Shown: positions 7,296-14,695 of the stretch, piece by piece
How positions within the stretch are numbered: position 1 is the stretch's first letter
How the letters are laid out: every line of letters starts with the position of its first letter
Assembly (NCBI GenBank): GCA_023424215.1
Contig: JAFAEC010000163.1
Coordinates: forward strand, 1 to 38,109
Direction of reading: 5' to 3'
Source: Pseudomonadota bacterium
GTDB taxonomy: Bacteria > Pseudomonadota > Alphaproteobacteria > Caulobacterales > Caulobacteraceae
DNA: 38,109 nucleotides
Made by a program: the position numbers and the translations under genes
The notes under the pieces: generated by a model
Told to the model about the DNA's origin: nothing
Databases searched by the model: none
Seen by the model: only the letters and a program-made list of their open reading frames with translations

Positions 7296-7830
7296 AACGC
7301 CTTCCGCCGTCGTCGCCTTCTGGAAAGAGGCCGGCCCCTCGAAGTGGTTCGCCAAGGACGACGGCTTCGACACCGAGTTCCGCGAGCGGTTCGAGGCGGC
7401 CCACCTCTCCGCCGCCCGGCGCGAGCTGGACGACTGGGCGGACAGCGCGGAGGGCGCGCTGGCCCTGCTGATCCTGCTGGACCAGTTCCCGCGCAACGTC
7501 TGGCGCGAGACGGGCCACGCCTTCGCCACCGACCCGCTCGCCAGGATGTTCGCCGTCCGGGCGCTGGACGCCGCTCTCGACCGGCTGGTCGAGAACGACC
7601 TGCGCCGCTTCTTCTACCTGCCGCTGCAGCACGCCGAGGACATGGCCCTGCAGGACCGCCAGCTGGCCCTGTTCCAGAACATGGAGCGCCCCGCCGACGA
7701 CCGCTGGGCCGAGCACCACCACGCCGTCATCCAGCGCTTCGGGCGGTTCCCGCACCGCAACCGGGCGCTGGGGCGCGAGACCACGGCGGAGGAAGCCGCC
7801 TTCCTCGAACAGGACGGCTTCCGGGGCTGA
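7282..7830 (+). CDS. DUF924 family protein
   Basis: A 182-residue, probably cytoplasmic, all-helical protein of the DUF924 family, distantly related to TPR folds; its biochemical role is not established. Typical features are the N-terminal VVAFWKEAG, LILLDQFPRNVWR around residues 65-80, ATDPLAR, RFFYLPLQHAED and RFGRFPHRN. The length matches the family. The start (MQTDITPSAV) keeps the N-terminal helix. Its ATG overlaps the divergent ilvC start, and no good ribosome binding site is present, so leaderless translation is possible. The next gene begins 3 bases after the stop and is probably co-transcribed. Confidence 0.88.
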   Translation: MQTDITPSAVVAFWKEAGPSKWFAKDDGFDTEFRERFEAAHLSAARRELDDWADSAEGALALLILLDQFPRNVWRETGHAFATDPLARMFAVRALDAALDRLVENDLRRFFYLPLQHAEDMALQDRQLALFQNMERPADDRWAEHHHAVIQRFGRFPHRNRALGRETTAEEAAFLEQDGFRG

Positions 7831-7833
7831 GCC

Positions 7834-8091
7834 ATGCAGCGCTGCCGCGAGTGCGCGACGATCCTGCAGGAGGGCCGCAACTGGCACGCCTCCTATGCGG
7901 CGCGGAACTACCGTCACTGCATGGAGTGCGCGCGCGCCTACTCCCGCCAGCGCTACGGCAAGCTGAAGCCCACGGTGAAGCGGCGGGTGCCGGCGGCGGG
8001 GATCGTCGCACGCACCCCGATGACCGCGCGGGACCGGGCGGTGCGCAACCGGGCGGAGCTGGCGCGGCAGCGGCGGGACCGTCCCGACTGA
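7834..8091 (+). CDS. Small basic protein with two CxxC pairs
   Basis: An 85-residue Arg-rich protein. CREC at residues 4-7 and CMEC near 30-33 could bind one zinc ion as a small ribbon or knuckle. The C-terminal half is a basic tail (VKRRVP, RDRAVRNRAE, RQRRDR) suited to nucleic-acid contact. I do not recognise a named family, and the nucleic-acid role is inference. It starts 3 bases after the DUF924 stop, which supports translational coupling. Third-position GC fits the genome. Confidence 0.6.
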   Translation: MQRCRECATILQEGRNWHASYAARNYRHCMECARAYSRQRYGKLKPTVKRRVPAAGIVARTPMTARDRAVRNRAELARQRRDRPD

Positions 8092-8176
8092 TCGATACAC
8101 AGGCGGCCGCCACGTTTCTGTGAGCAAGCCGAACCCCGGTCTGCCCCGGCGGGCGAATCACCGACACTCTGACGCC

Positions 8177-9034
8177 ATGAACGCCGCCGTCGCCCTCGCC
8201 GATCTCGAGCACCGCACCGGAGCCGTCGCCGCCGACCATCCGGAGTGGCAGTACCTCAACCTGCTGCGCGACATCCTCGACAACGGGGCGCGGCGGGACG
8301 ACCGCACCGGCACCGGAACGCTGGGGGTGTTCGGGCGGCAGATGCGCTTCGACCTGTCGAAGGGCTTCCCGCTGCTGACCACCAAGAAGCTGCACACGCG
8401 GTCGATCATCGTCGAGCTGCTGTGGTTCCTGCGCGGCGAGACCAATATCGGCTGGCTGAAGGAGAACGGGGTCAGCATCTGGGACGAGTGGGCCGACGCC
8501 GAGGGCGAGCTGGGTCCGGTCTACGGCAAGCAGTGGCGGTCGTGGTCCGCGCCGGACGGGCGGGTGATCGACCAGATCGAGAAGCTGGTCGAGGGGCTGA
8601 AAACCAATCCCAACAGCCGCCGCCACATCGTCACGGCGTGGAACCCGGCTGACGTCGACGACATGGCGCTGCCGCCCTGCCACTGCCTGTTCCAGTTCTT
8701 CGTCGCCGACGGGAAGCTGAGCTGCCAGTTGTACCAGCGCTCGGCCGACGTCTTCCTCGGCGTGCCGTTCAACATCGCCTCCTACGCCCTGCTGACGATG
8801 ATGATCGCCCAGGTGACGGGGCTCGAGCCGGGCGAGTTCGTGCACACCTTCGGCGACGCCCACCTGTACCTGAACCACGTCGAGCAGGCGGAGACGCAGC
8901 TGGCGCGGGAGCCGCTGGCCCTGCCGACGATGACCATCGCGCCGAAGGCCGACCTGTTCGCCTACCGGCTGGAGGACTTCGCGCTGGACGGCTACCAGCC
9001 GTGGCCGCACATCAAGGCCCCGGTCGCGGTCTGA
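8177..9034 (+). CDS. thyA: Thymidylate synthase
   Basis: This enzyme methylates dUMP to dTMP using 5,10-methylenetetrahydrofolate and releases dihydrofolate. The 285-residue protein has the family signatures in order: DDRTGTGT (phosphate-binding Arg), FPLLTTKK, ELLWFLRGETN, the LGPVYGKQWR segment, the nucleophile Cys in PPCHCLFQF (about residue 168), the QRSADVFLGVPFNIASYA block and HLYLNHVEQ. The ATG at 8177 is chosen because the sequence before HPEWQYLNLLRDIL already exceeds most family members; a GTG at 8120 would add 19 residues. No strong ribosome binding site is visible for either. The stop overlaps the next start as TGATG. folA downstream recycles the dihydrofolate product, so the two form a functional unit. 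Confidence 0.96.
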   Translation: MNAAVALADLEHRTGAVAADHPEWQYLNLLRDILDNGARRDDRTGTGTLGVFGRQMRFDLSKGFPLLTTKKLHTRSIIVELLWFLRGETNIGWLKENGVSIWDEWADAEGELGPVYGKQWRSWSAPDGRVIDQIEKLVEGLKTNPNSRRHIVTAWNPADVDDMALPPCHCLFQFFVADGKLSCQLYQRSADVFLGVPFNIASYALLTMMIAQVTGLEPGEFVHTFGDAHLYLNHVEQAETQLAREPLALPTMTIAPKADLFAYRLEDFALDGYQPWPHIKAPVAV

Positions 9035-9339
9035 TGAGCCTCGACCTCAAGGCGCTGCAGGCCGACGTCCTGCGCATCTCCGACATCTATGCGGCCGAGC
9101 ACGGGATCGACCGCGACCGCGACTGGGCGCTGCTGAAGCTGCAGGAGGAGCTGGGCGAGCTGACCGCCGAGCACCTGCGCATGAGCGGCCGGGCGCGGGG
9201 CGCGGCCGACGCCGGCAAGCTGGGGGACGAGGCGGCGGACGTGCTGGGCATGCTGCTCATCTACTGTCAGATGGCGGAGGTGGACATCGAGGCGGCTATG
9301 CAGCGGAAGTGGCTGCACTGGCTGGAGAGTCCCCGATGA
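9034..9339 (+). CDS. MazG-like nucleotide pyrophosphohydrolase
   Basis: A 101-residue all-alpha NTP pyrophosphohydrolase. The metal-binding acidic pattern is present: LQEELGELTAEH (EExxE) near residues 33-45 and DEAADVLGMLL (DExxD) near 65-75, followed by a helix ending in RKWLHWL. Members hydrolyse (d)NTPs to NMP plus PPi, either cleaning up non-canonical nucleotides or supplying monophosphates. Its position directly behind thyA (1-base TGATG overlap) and ahead of folA suggests work on a pyrimidine deoxynucleotide, for example keeping dUTP or dCTP derivatives low or feeding the thymidylate route. The substrate is inference. Confidence 0.85.
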   Translation: MSLDLKALQADVLRISDIYAAEHGIDRDRDWALLKLQEELGELTAEHLRMSGRARGAADAGKLGDEAADVLGMLLIYCQMAEVDIEAAMQRKWLHWLESPR

Positions 9340-9767
9340 TTTCGACGCTTTTCGGCGCCCTGACGCTGGTGTCGGTCCCGCAGCAGGCTCCCAGTCTGAC
9401 CACTCTGGTCCGGACCACGCTGGAGCAATGCGTCTCGGAGCGCGACCCGATCTCTGGGGGCGTGCTGGACGTCGCCGACGCGGACTGGGCGCGGCCGTTC
9501 CGAAACGATGGCGGTTGCGGGCTTACCGCCGAGGGCTGGACGGGCGATCAGGGCGCCATGATCGCGGCAGCGCGGGCGGCTGTCGGGGCCGAGGGGCCGG
9601 ATTGGGCCGGCAGCGTGCGGGAATTGCGGGTCAATGAGCGCGGACCGGCGCTGTGGACGCAGATTGAGCAGGTCGAGGGCTGGGCGCCCGCCTCGCTGCT
9701 GATCATCGAGCCGCCGCCCGGTGAGCGCGGGTCCGTCGAAGTCCATTTCGATCCGGCCGGTCTCTAG
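9336..9767 (+). CDS. Hypothetical protein in the thyA-folA operon
   Basis: A 143-residue protein I cannot assign. The first 15 residues (MISTLFGALTLVSVP) are hydrophobic and could be a short signal or anchor, though without the usual basic start. The remainder is acidic, with two cysteines (LEQCVSE, GGCGLTA) and a WARPFRNDGGCG motif. The ATG overlaps the preceding stop as ATGA and is preceded by GGAGAG at good spacing, so it is translated as part of the operon. folA follows after 3 bases. If it is exported, it is an odd passenger in a cytosolic nucleotide operon. Confidence 0.7.
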   Translation: MISTLFGALTLVSVPQQAPSLTTLVRTTLEQCVSERDPISGGVLDVADADWARPFRNDGGCGLTAEGWTGDQGAMIAAARAAVGAEGPDWAGSVRELRVNERGPALWTQIEQVEGWAPASLLIIEPPPGERGSVEVHFDPAGL

Positions 9768-9770
9768 ATC

Positions 9771-10286
9771 ATGCCCCTGCCCCACCTCGCCCTCGTCGTC
9801 GCCCGGGCCCGCAACGGCGTCATCGGCCGCGACGGCGATCTGCCGTGGCGGCTGCGCTCGGACCTGCAGCGGTTCAAGGCCGTGACCATGGGCAAGCCCT
9901 GCATCATGGGGCGCAAGACCTGGGACAGCCTGCCGCTGAAGCCCCTGCCCGGACGGCTGAACCTGGTGCTGTCCAAGGACGAGTCGTTCGAGCCGAAGGG
10001 GGCGGTGGCCTGCCTGACCCTCGACGAGGCGATCGAGATCGCGCGCGAGCAGGCCATGGAGGACGGGGTCGACGAGGTCTGCGTGATCGGCGGGGCCGGC
10101 CTGTTCGCGGCCGCCCTGCCGCGGGCCAGGCGCCTGTATCTGACCGAGGTCGAGGCCGAACCCGACGGGGATGTGCGCTTCCCCGCGTTCGACGAGTCGG
10201 CCTGGGCGGAGGTATCGTCGGAGGCCGTGCTGGCGGGCGAGAAGGACGACCACGCCTTCGTCTTCCGCGTGCTGGAGCGAAGATGA
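9771..10286 (+). CDS. folA: Dihydrofolate reductase
   Basis: This enzyme reduces dihydrofolate to tetrahydrofolate with NADPH, restoring the cofactor consumed by ThyA. The 171-residue length is standard. Visible motifs: ARARNGVIGRDGDLPWRL (substrate-binding Trp), SDLQRFKAVTMGKP (the acidic active-site residue in SDLQ), GRKTWDSL (NADPH site), CVIGGAGLFAAAL (the GG cofactor loop) and YLTEVEAEPDGDVRFP. It sits in a cluster with overlapping or nearly abutting starts and stops from thyA onward, and its TGA overlaps the next ATG. Confidence 0.96.
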   Translation: MPLPHLALVVARARNGVIGRDGDLPWRLRSDLQRFKAVTMGKPCIMGRKTWDSLPLKPLPGRLNLVLSKDESFEPKGAVACLTLDEAIEIAREQAMEDGVDEVCVIGGAGLFAAALPRARRLYLTEVEAEPDGDVRFPAFDESAWAEVSSEAVLAGEKDDHAFVFRVLERR

Positions 10287-10471
10287 CCGACGAACCGCCG
10301 TACGATCCTGAAGAATCACCGATCGCGCACCTGATCCGGACGCGGCCCGAAGCCTTCGACTACGACGACGTCCCGGATATCACCGACCTGAGTCCACGGA
10401 TGCGGGCGGACCTGTTGAAGAACGCGCCGCCGTGGCTGCGCTACGCGAAACGGGAGGATCCGGAATGCTGA
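10283..10471 (+). CDS. Small acidic hypothetical protein
   Basis: A 62-residue acidic protein with no signal or membrane segment and no recognised domain. It contains a PRMRADLLKNAPPWLRYAKR segment with an amphipathic helix. Its start overlaps the folA stop (ATGA) and its own end overlaps the next gene by 7 bases, so translational coupling is the main evidence that it is real. Base composition fits its neighbours. Confidence 0.6.
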   Translation: MTDEPPYDPEESPIAHLIRTRPEAFDYDDVPDITDLSPRMRADLLKNAPPWLRYAKREDPEC

Positions 10472-10785
10472 TCGTGACCACCAACGACGTACCCGGCCAT
10501 CGCGTGGTGCGGACGCTGGGGCTGGTGCGTGGCATCACCGTGCGGTCGCGCAACGTCATCTCGGACGCCATCGGCGGACTGCAGTCGATGCTGGGCGGCC
10601 GGGTGGGCGCCTATGTGAAGCTGGCCGAGGCCTCGCGCGCCGAGGCCTATGACGAACTGGTCGAGCACGCCCGGGCCATGGGCGCCAACGCCGTCATCGC
10701 CATGCGCTACGAGGCCAACGAGATCATGGAGGGCGTCACCGAGGTGCTCGCCTACGGCACCGCGGTGGTGGTCGAGCCGGAGTAG
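10465..10785 (+). CDS. YbjQ / UPF0145 family protein
   Basis: A 106-residue protein of the YbjQ (UPF0145) family, annotated in databases as a putative heavy-metal-binding domain without firm functional proof. Members form ring-shaped oligomers. Features: the N-terminal strand LIVTTNDVPGHRVVRTLGLVRG, the RSRNVISDAIGGLQSMLGG segment, and AMGANAVIAMRYEA near residues 70-85. GGGAGG precedes the ATG. It is the last gene of the thyA-folA cluster. Its 3' end overlaps the convergent gene by 34 bases. Confidence 0.88.
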   Translation: MLIVTTNDVPGHRVVRTLGLVRGITVRSRNVISDAIGGLQSMLGGRVGAYVKLAEASRAEAYDELVEHARAMGANAVIAMRYEANEIMEGVTEVLAYGTAVVVEPE

Positions 10786-11798
10786 CCGTCGAGCTCGGCG
10801 ATCAAGGCATCGCGAAGGATCAAATCTCCGATCGGCCGGCGCAGGCTATGGATCTCGTGCTGCAGCCAGCCGCCGTCCTGCGCCAGCCGGTGGAAGGCGT
10901 GGTGATCCAGCCCCTCGTCCCAGCCGTCGTTTGGGCCGAACAGGGCGCGGTGCAGATCCAGCGGCGTCTCGGGCGGCGGCAGGAAACGCCACGCGGACGG
11001 CGTGTTACAGGTGGCGATCTGATGGTCCGCCATCGCCCTGACCAGCACGAACCACCAGTGGGGCGGCGCCTCGTCCGACGCGGCGAGGCGGGCGCGGAGC
11101 TCACCGGCGAGCGCAACAACGCCGAGCCCCGTCGCGCGCATGGCGAGGCCGGTGGCGTGCGTCGCGTCCCCCCAGATCATCGGATAGTGGTCGCGCCAGA
11201 AGAGGGTGTGCAGCCGGTCGCGCCCTTCGGCGCCGAGCAGGCCGACGGCGAGCACAACCCCGCTCATGCAGTCGGTGGACGGCGAGGTGTGATCGTCGAC
11301 GAGGAAGCGGTCGACAAGGTCGTGGTCCCCGATCCAGCCGGCCAGCGCGGGGAGGTATTCGGGGAAGAGATTCCGGCCTGAGCAGGCCCCGACCGCAGCC
11401 CGGACCTGATCCTCCAGACCGTCCGAAGGGAGGTGGACGAGACCATCGATTGCGGCCGGCGCAGCGTCCCAGTTCGGCTCGCAGGCGTAGCGGAACAACA
11501 TCGACCGCGCCTGCTCCAGACCGGCCCAGCCGAAGGCCCACAGCAGGGCCTCGGGGGCGCCCTCGATGAGCCGGTCATTCGCGACGAAGCGGTGAAACAG
11601 CCGTTCGACCACCGCCCTGCCGCCATGGCGCGCGACCGGGTCGACCAGATCGGCGTGGGCGGCGGGGTCGGCCATCAGCAGCGGCAGCAGGGCCTCGGCG
11701 TCCTCCGGCTGACCGCGCCGTGAGACGAGCGCGATCGCGGCGCTTCTCTCAAGCGGGTGGAGGGTTCCGGTCAGCAGGCGGCGGGTGGCGTGAAGCAT
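10752..11798 (-). CDS. Hypothetical helical protein
   Basis: A 348-residue soluble protein that I do not recognise. It is Ala/Leu/Asp-rich with recurrent amphipathic helices (for example LERSAAIALVSRRG, ALLPLLMADPAAHA, AVVERLFHRFVAND, AIDGLVHLPSDG), which suggests an alpha-solenoid resembling HEAT repeats. Trp/His-rich pieces occur late (APPHWWFVLVRAM, DHHAFHRL). No catalytic motif stands out. The ATG at 11798 is chosen over an upstream alternative that adds only a short Gly/Ala-rich stretch; the ribosome binding site is weak. It is convergent with, and overlaps, the YbjQ-like gene. Confidence 0.75.
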   Translation of the reverse strand: MLHATRRLLTGTLHPLERSAAIALVSRRGQPEDAEALLPLLMADPAAHADLVDPVARHGGRAVVERLFHRFVANDRLIEGAPEALLWAFGWAGLEQARSMLFRYACEPNWDAAPAAIDGLVHLPSDGLEDQVRAAVGACSGRNLFPEYLPALAGWIGDHDLVDRFLVDDHTSPSTDCMSGVVLAVGLLGAEGRDRLHTLFWRDHYPMIWGDATHATGLAMRATGLGVVALAGELRARLAASDEAPPHWWFVLVRAMADHQIATCNTPSAWRFLPPPETPLDLHRALFGPNDGWDEGLDHHAFHRLAQDGGWLQHEIHSLRRPIGDLILRDALIAELDGYSGSTTTAVP

Positions 11799-11858
11799 GG
11801 GGGCGCAACCTAGGGCGCCCCGCGTCGCGGGCAAGCCGCCGTCAGTTTCCGGAAGAGC

Positions 11859-12938
11859 TCAGACGCCGAGCACGTCCGCGACCCGCGCCGCGACCGTCCC
11901 GAACCGCCGCGCCATCTCCCCGTCGGGGTCGGCGCTGACCAGCGGCCGGCCGGCGTCGCCGGCCTCGCGCAGGGCGGCGTCGAGCGGCAGGTCGCCGAGG
12001 AAGGGCACGCCGAGGCGTTCGGCCTCCGCCTTCGCGCCGCCGGAGCCGAACACCGGACCGGACATGTTCTCGATCAGGCCGAGGGTCGGGACCTTGACCT
12101 TCTGGAACAGGGTATGCGCCCGGCGCGCGTCGGCCAACGCCACCTCCTGCGGAGTCGATACGATCACGGCGCCGTCCAGCGGCGTCTTCTGGATGAGGGT
12201 CAGCTGCACGTCACCGGTGCCGGGCGGCAGGTCGACGACCAGCACGTCGAGCGGCTGCCTCTGCGTGCCCCAGCGGGTCTGGGTCAGCATCTGGGTGATG
12301 GCCTGCGACGCCATCGGGCCGCGCCAGACCATGGCGTCCTCGGCCCCGGCCAGCAGGCCCATCGACATGACCTTCAGGCCGTGGGCGAGGTGCGGCTCCA
12401 TGGCCCCGTCGACGTACTCCGGCTTGCCCGAGACGCCGAGCATGGTCGGCATGGACGGGCCGTACACGTCGGCGTCGAGGACGCCGACAGACAGGCCGCG
12501 GGCGGCCAGAGCGGCGGCGAGATTGGCCGCCACGGTCGACTTGCCGACCCCGCCCTTGCCGGAGGCGACGGCGAGCACGCGGCGGACATGCGCCGGCCGG
12601 TCGGTGGGGACGGGCGCCCTGGGCCGGTTCTGCTCGGCCGCCTGGGGCGACAGGATCACCGTGCGGCGCGCCGGCTTCTGGATCGCTTCCGCGGTCAGCA
12701 CTACCGACACCCGGCTGACGCCCGGGAGGGCCTTCAGCGCCGCCTCGGCGGCGTCCCGCACAGGGGCATAGGCGGCGGCCTCGCGCGGCGAGACCTCAAG
12801 CGCGAAGCCGACCCGGTCGCCGGCCACCACGAGACCCTGCACCAGTCCCGCCGCCGCCAGCCCCTGCCCGCTCTTCGGATCCTGGACAGCGTCGAGGGCG
12901 GCGAGGACCTGGTCGCGATCGAGGGGGCGTGGGGACAC
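11859..12938 (-). CDS. mrp: Mrp/NBP35 family P-loop ATPase lacking all cysteines
   Basis: Mrp/ApbC proteins are cytosolic P-loop ATPases that carry or deliver iron-sulfur clusters. Domains here: an N-terminal MIP18/DUF59-like region (about 5-80) and a ParA-type ATPase (about 118-355) with deviant Walker A SGKGGVGKS, switch region VLDADVYGPS, DLPPGTGD and TPQEVALADA. The loop that usually carries the cluster-binding CPxCG in the ENMSYF segment is shortened to IENMSGPVFGSGGA, and no cysteine occurs anywhere in the 359 residues. The GTG start is favoured by AAGGAG with 7-base spacing. It is divergent from miaA, with 76 bases between the starts. ATPase activity looks intact; cluster binding through its own cysteines cannot occur. 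Confidence 0.92.
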   Translation of the reverse strand: MSPRPLDRDQVLAALDAVQDPKSGQGLAAAGLVQGLVVAGDRVGFALEVSPREAAAYAPVRDAAEAALKALPGVSRVSVVLTAEAIQKPARRTVILSPQAAEQNRPRAPVPTDRPAHVRRVLAVASGKGGVGKSTVAANLAAALAARGLSVGVLDADVYGPSMPTMLGVSGKPEYVDGAMEPHLAHGLKVMSMGLLAGAEDAMVWRGPMASQAITQMLTQTRWGTQRQPLDVLVVDLPPGTGDVQLTLIQKTPLDGAVIVSTPQEVALADARRAHTLFQKVKVPTLGLIENMSGPVFGSGGAKAEAERLGVPFLGDLPLDAALREAGDAGRPLVSADPDGEMARRFGTVAARVADVLGV

Positions 12939-13014
12939 GGGGACACTCCTTGGGCTTGCCGCCCGGGCGGCGGCCGTTCTATCGCCGATATACCCCCTGC
13001 CCGCGAGCGCCGAT

Positions 13015-13920
13015 TTGCCCCGGAACACATCCTTGCCGCCCGTGACCCTGCTGGCTGGCCCGACCGCGTCGGGCAAGTCGGCGCTGGCCATGGAGCTGGC
13101 GGAGGCGACCGGCGCGGTGATCGTCAACGCCGACAGCCAGCAGCTGTACGCCGACCTGCGGGTCCTGAGCGCCCGTCCGTCGCCGGAGGACGAGGCGGCC
13201 GTCGAGCATCGGCTCTACGGCGTGGCCGACGCCGCCGACGCCTGGTCTGTCGGGCGCTGGAGCCGGACGGTGATGGCGGAGCTGGCCGAACTGGCGGCCG
13301 CCGGGCGTCCCGCCCTGCTGGTGGGCGGCACAGGCCTGTACTTCACCGCCCTGACCAGGGGGCTGGCGAACATTCCCGAGGTTCCCGAGACCGTGCGGGC
13401 GGCGACTGTCGCGGCTCTGGAGGCCGAGGGCGAGGCCGGCTTCCGGCGACGCCTGGCGGACCTCGACCCTCGCGCGGAGGCGCGCATCGCGGCCGGGGAC
13501 CGGCAACGGCTGGTGCGCGCGATGGCGGTGGCCGACCACACGGGACGGGCGCTCAGCGACTGGACCGCCGACACCGACCCCCTGCTTCCGCCGGGCTCAT
13601 GGAGCGGACTGGTGGTCGAGCCGGAGCGGGCGATGCTTTACCGCCGCTGCGATGTTCGCGTGGCCCGCATGGTCGAACAGGGAGCGCTGGATGAAGTGCG
13701 GGCGCTGACGGCGCGCGGGCTGGATCCTGAATTGCCAGCGATGAAGGCGGTCGGCGTGCGCGAGTTCGCCGCTCATCTGGCGGGGCGGATCACCCTCGAC
13801 GAGGCCGTGGAGGCCGTTCGTCAGGCGACCCGCCATTACGCCAAACGGCAGTTGACATGGTTCAGGAACCAGACCCCGGACTGGCCGCGGGTCCGGAAAC
13901 ATGACCAAACCGTCAGTTGA
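13015..13920 (+). CDS. miaA: tRNA dimethylallyltransferase
   Basis: MiaA transfers a dimethylallyl group to N6 of A37 in tRNAs that read codons starting with U. The 301-residue protein shows the P-loop AGPTASGKSALA (about 14-25), NADSQQLYADL with the catalytic Asp, LLVGGTGLYFTAL, the QRLVRAMAV segment and the C-terminal RHYAKRQLTWFRNQ, all diagnostic. The start is uncertain: TTG at 13015 gives the frame used here, with other TTG and GTG codons close downstream and no clear ribosome binding site. It is divergent from mrp. Confidence 0.94.
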   Translation: MPRNTSLPPVTLLAGPTASGKSALAMELAEATGAVIVNADSQQLYADLRVLSARPSPEDEAAVEHRLYGVADAADAWSVGRWSRTVMAELAELAAAGRPALLVGGTGLYFTALTRGLANIPEVPETVRAATVAALEAEGEAGFRRRLADLDPRAEARIAAGDRQRLVRAMAVADHTGRALSDWTADTDPLLPPGSWSGLVVEPERAMLYRRCDVRVARMVEQGALDEVRALTARGLDPELPAMKAVGVREFAAHLAGRITLDEAVEAVRQATRHYAKRQLTWFRNQTPDWPRVRKHDQTVS

Positions 13921-13981
13921 CCCTGTCCACGCGCAGCGCAAGCGTAGGCTCCAGCCTGCATTCAGCCGGAGGACTGTCAGC

Positions 13982-14287
13982 ATGAGCTTCCTCGCCCTTT
14001 CGGTCACAGCCGCCATCGGCCTGCAGGACCCGGCGGCGTCGCCGTCCCCGGACGCACAGGCGGCGACCGCGCCGGCCGCCGCGCCCGCGTCTTCCGCATC
14101 CGGCGAAGCGGATCCGCTGGATCGTGTCGTTTGCCGCACGGAAGCCGTGGTCGGGACACGCTTCGACAGCCGCGTGTGCATGACCCGACGGCAGTGGGAC
14201 GCCCGCCGCGACGAGTCGCGCCGGCTCGCGCACCGGCTGGAGAGCGCCAACGCCAACCGCGATCGCCAGACCGCGCCGGGCCACTGA
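13982..14287 (+). CDS. Small secreted protein with conserved two-Cys motif (copy 1)
   Basis: A 101-residue protein with a hydrophobic N-terminus (MSFLALSVTAAIGL), an Ala/Pro-rich linker, and a conserved module VCRTEAVVGTRFDSRVC followed by MTRRQWDARR. This module (VC-x8-GTR/GSR-x4-RVC-x4-W) recurs in many small periplasmic proteins of alphaproteobacteria with unknown function, and the two cysteines probably form a disulfide. GGAGGA precedes the ATG. A related gene lies 108 bases downstream on the same strand, so the pair probably arose by tandem duplication. A longer upstream frame overlapping miaA is not needed. Confidence 0.7.
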   Translation: MSFLALSVTAAIGLQDPAASPSPDAQAATAPAAAPASSASGEADPLDRVVCRTEAVVGTRFDSRVCMTRRQWDARRDESRRLAHRLESANANRDRQTAPGH

Positions 14288-14395
14288 CGGCGGCCGACGT
14301 CGGCCCGATGCGCTTGCAAAACAACGTTACCCAGGGTTGACTCGATCCGGGCTCGGGAGGACGCTGGTCCTGCTGAAGATCGGAAAGGTCAGTCA

Positions 14396-14656
14396 ATGAT
14401 CGTCGCCGCCCTCGCCGCCACCCTTCTCCTGCCCCAGACCGCTCCGGTTCAGCCGGCGGCTTCGAGCGCGAATAGCCCTGCCGAACGAACCATCTGCCGC
14501 AAGGAGCCGGGCTCCGGCACCCGGCTCAAGGTCCGCGTCTGCCTGACCGCGCAAGAGTGGGCGGCCCGGATCGAGGCCGCCGAACGGGATCGCAATCACC
14601 TGCGGCCGACCATCGACGCTCGCGGCCCTTTCCCGGGACCCGGCCGCCGGCGCTGA
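14396..14656 (+). CDS. Small secreted protein with conserved two-Cys motif (copy 2)
   Basis: An 86-residue paralogue of the preceding gene. The hydrophobic signal-like start (MIVAALAATLLLPQ) is followed by an Ala/Ser linker and the same module, ICRKEPGSGTRLKVRVC then LTAQEWAARIE. The tail is rich in Pro, Gly and Arg. GGAAAGG precedes the ATG. The stop lies just before the ssrA promoter. The function is unknown; conservation of both Cys, GTR and Trp suggests a folded, oxidised periplasmic module. Confidence 0.72.
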   Translation: MIVAALAATLLLPQTAPVQPAASSANSPAERTICRKEPGSGTRLKVRVCLTAQEWAARIEAAERDRNHLRPTIDARGPFPGPGRRR

Positions 14657-14660
14657 CCCC

Positions 14661-14689
14661 TTCAATTCGCGGGCGCCTCGTCCTATATT
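14661..14689 (+). promoter_or_regulatory. Candidate promoter of ssrA
   Basis: TTCAAT and TATATT are separated by 17 bases. The -10 ends 7 bases before a perfect hairpin (GTCCGGG, TTCG loop, CCCGGAC, 14696-14713) that would be the first element of the transcript. The strong -10 and the position fit the abundant tmRNA. Confidence 0.5.
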
Positions 14690-14695
14690 CGTTCT

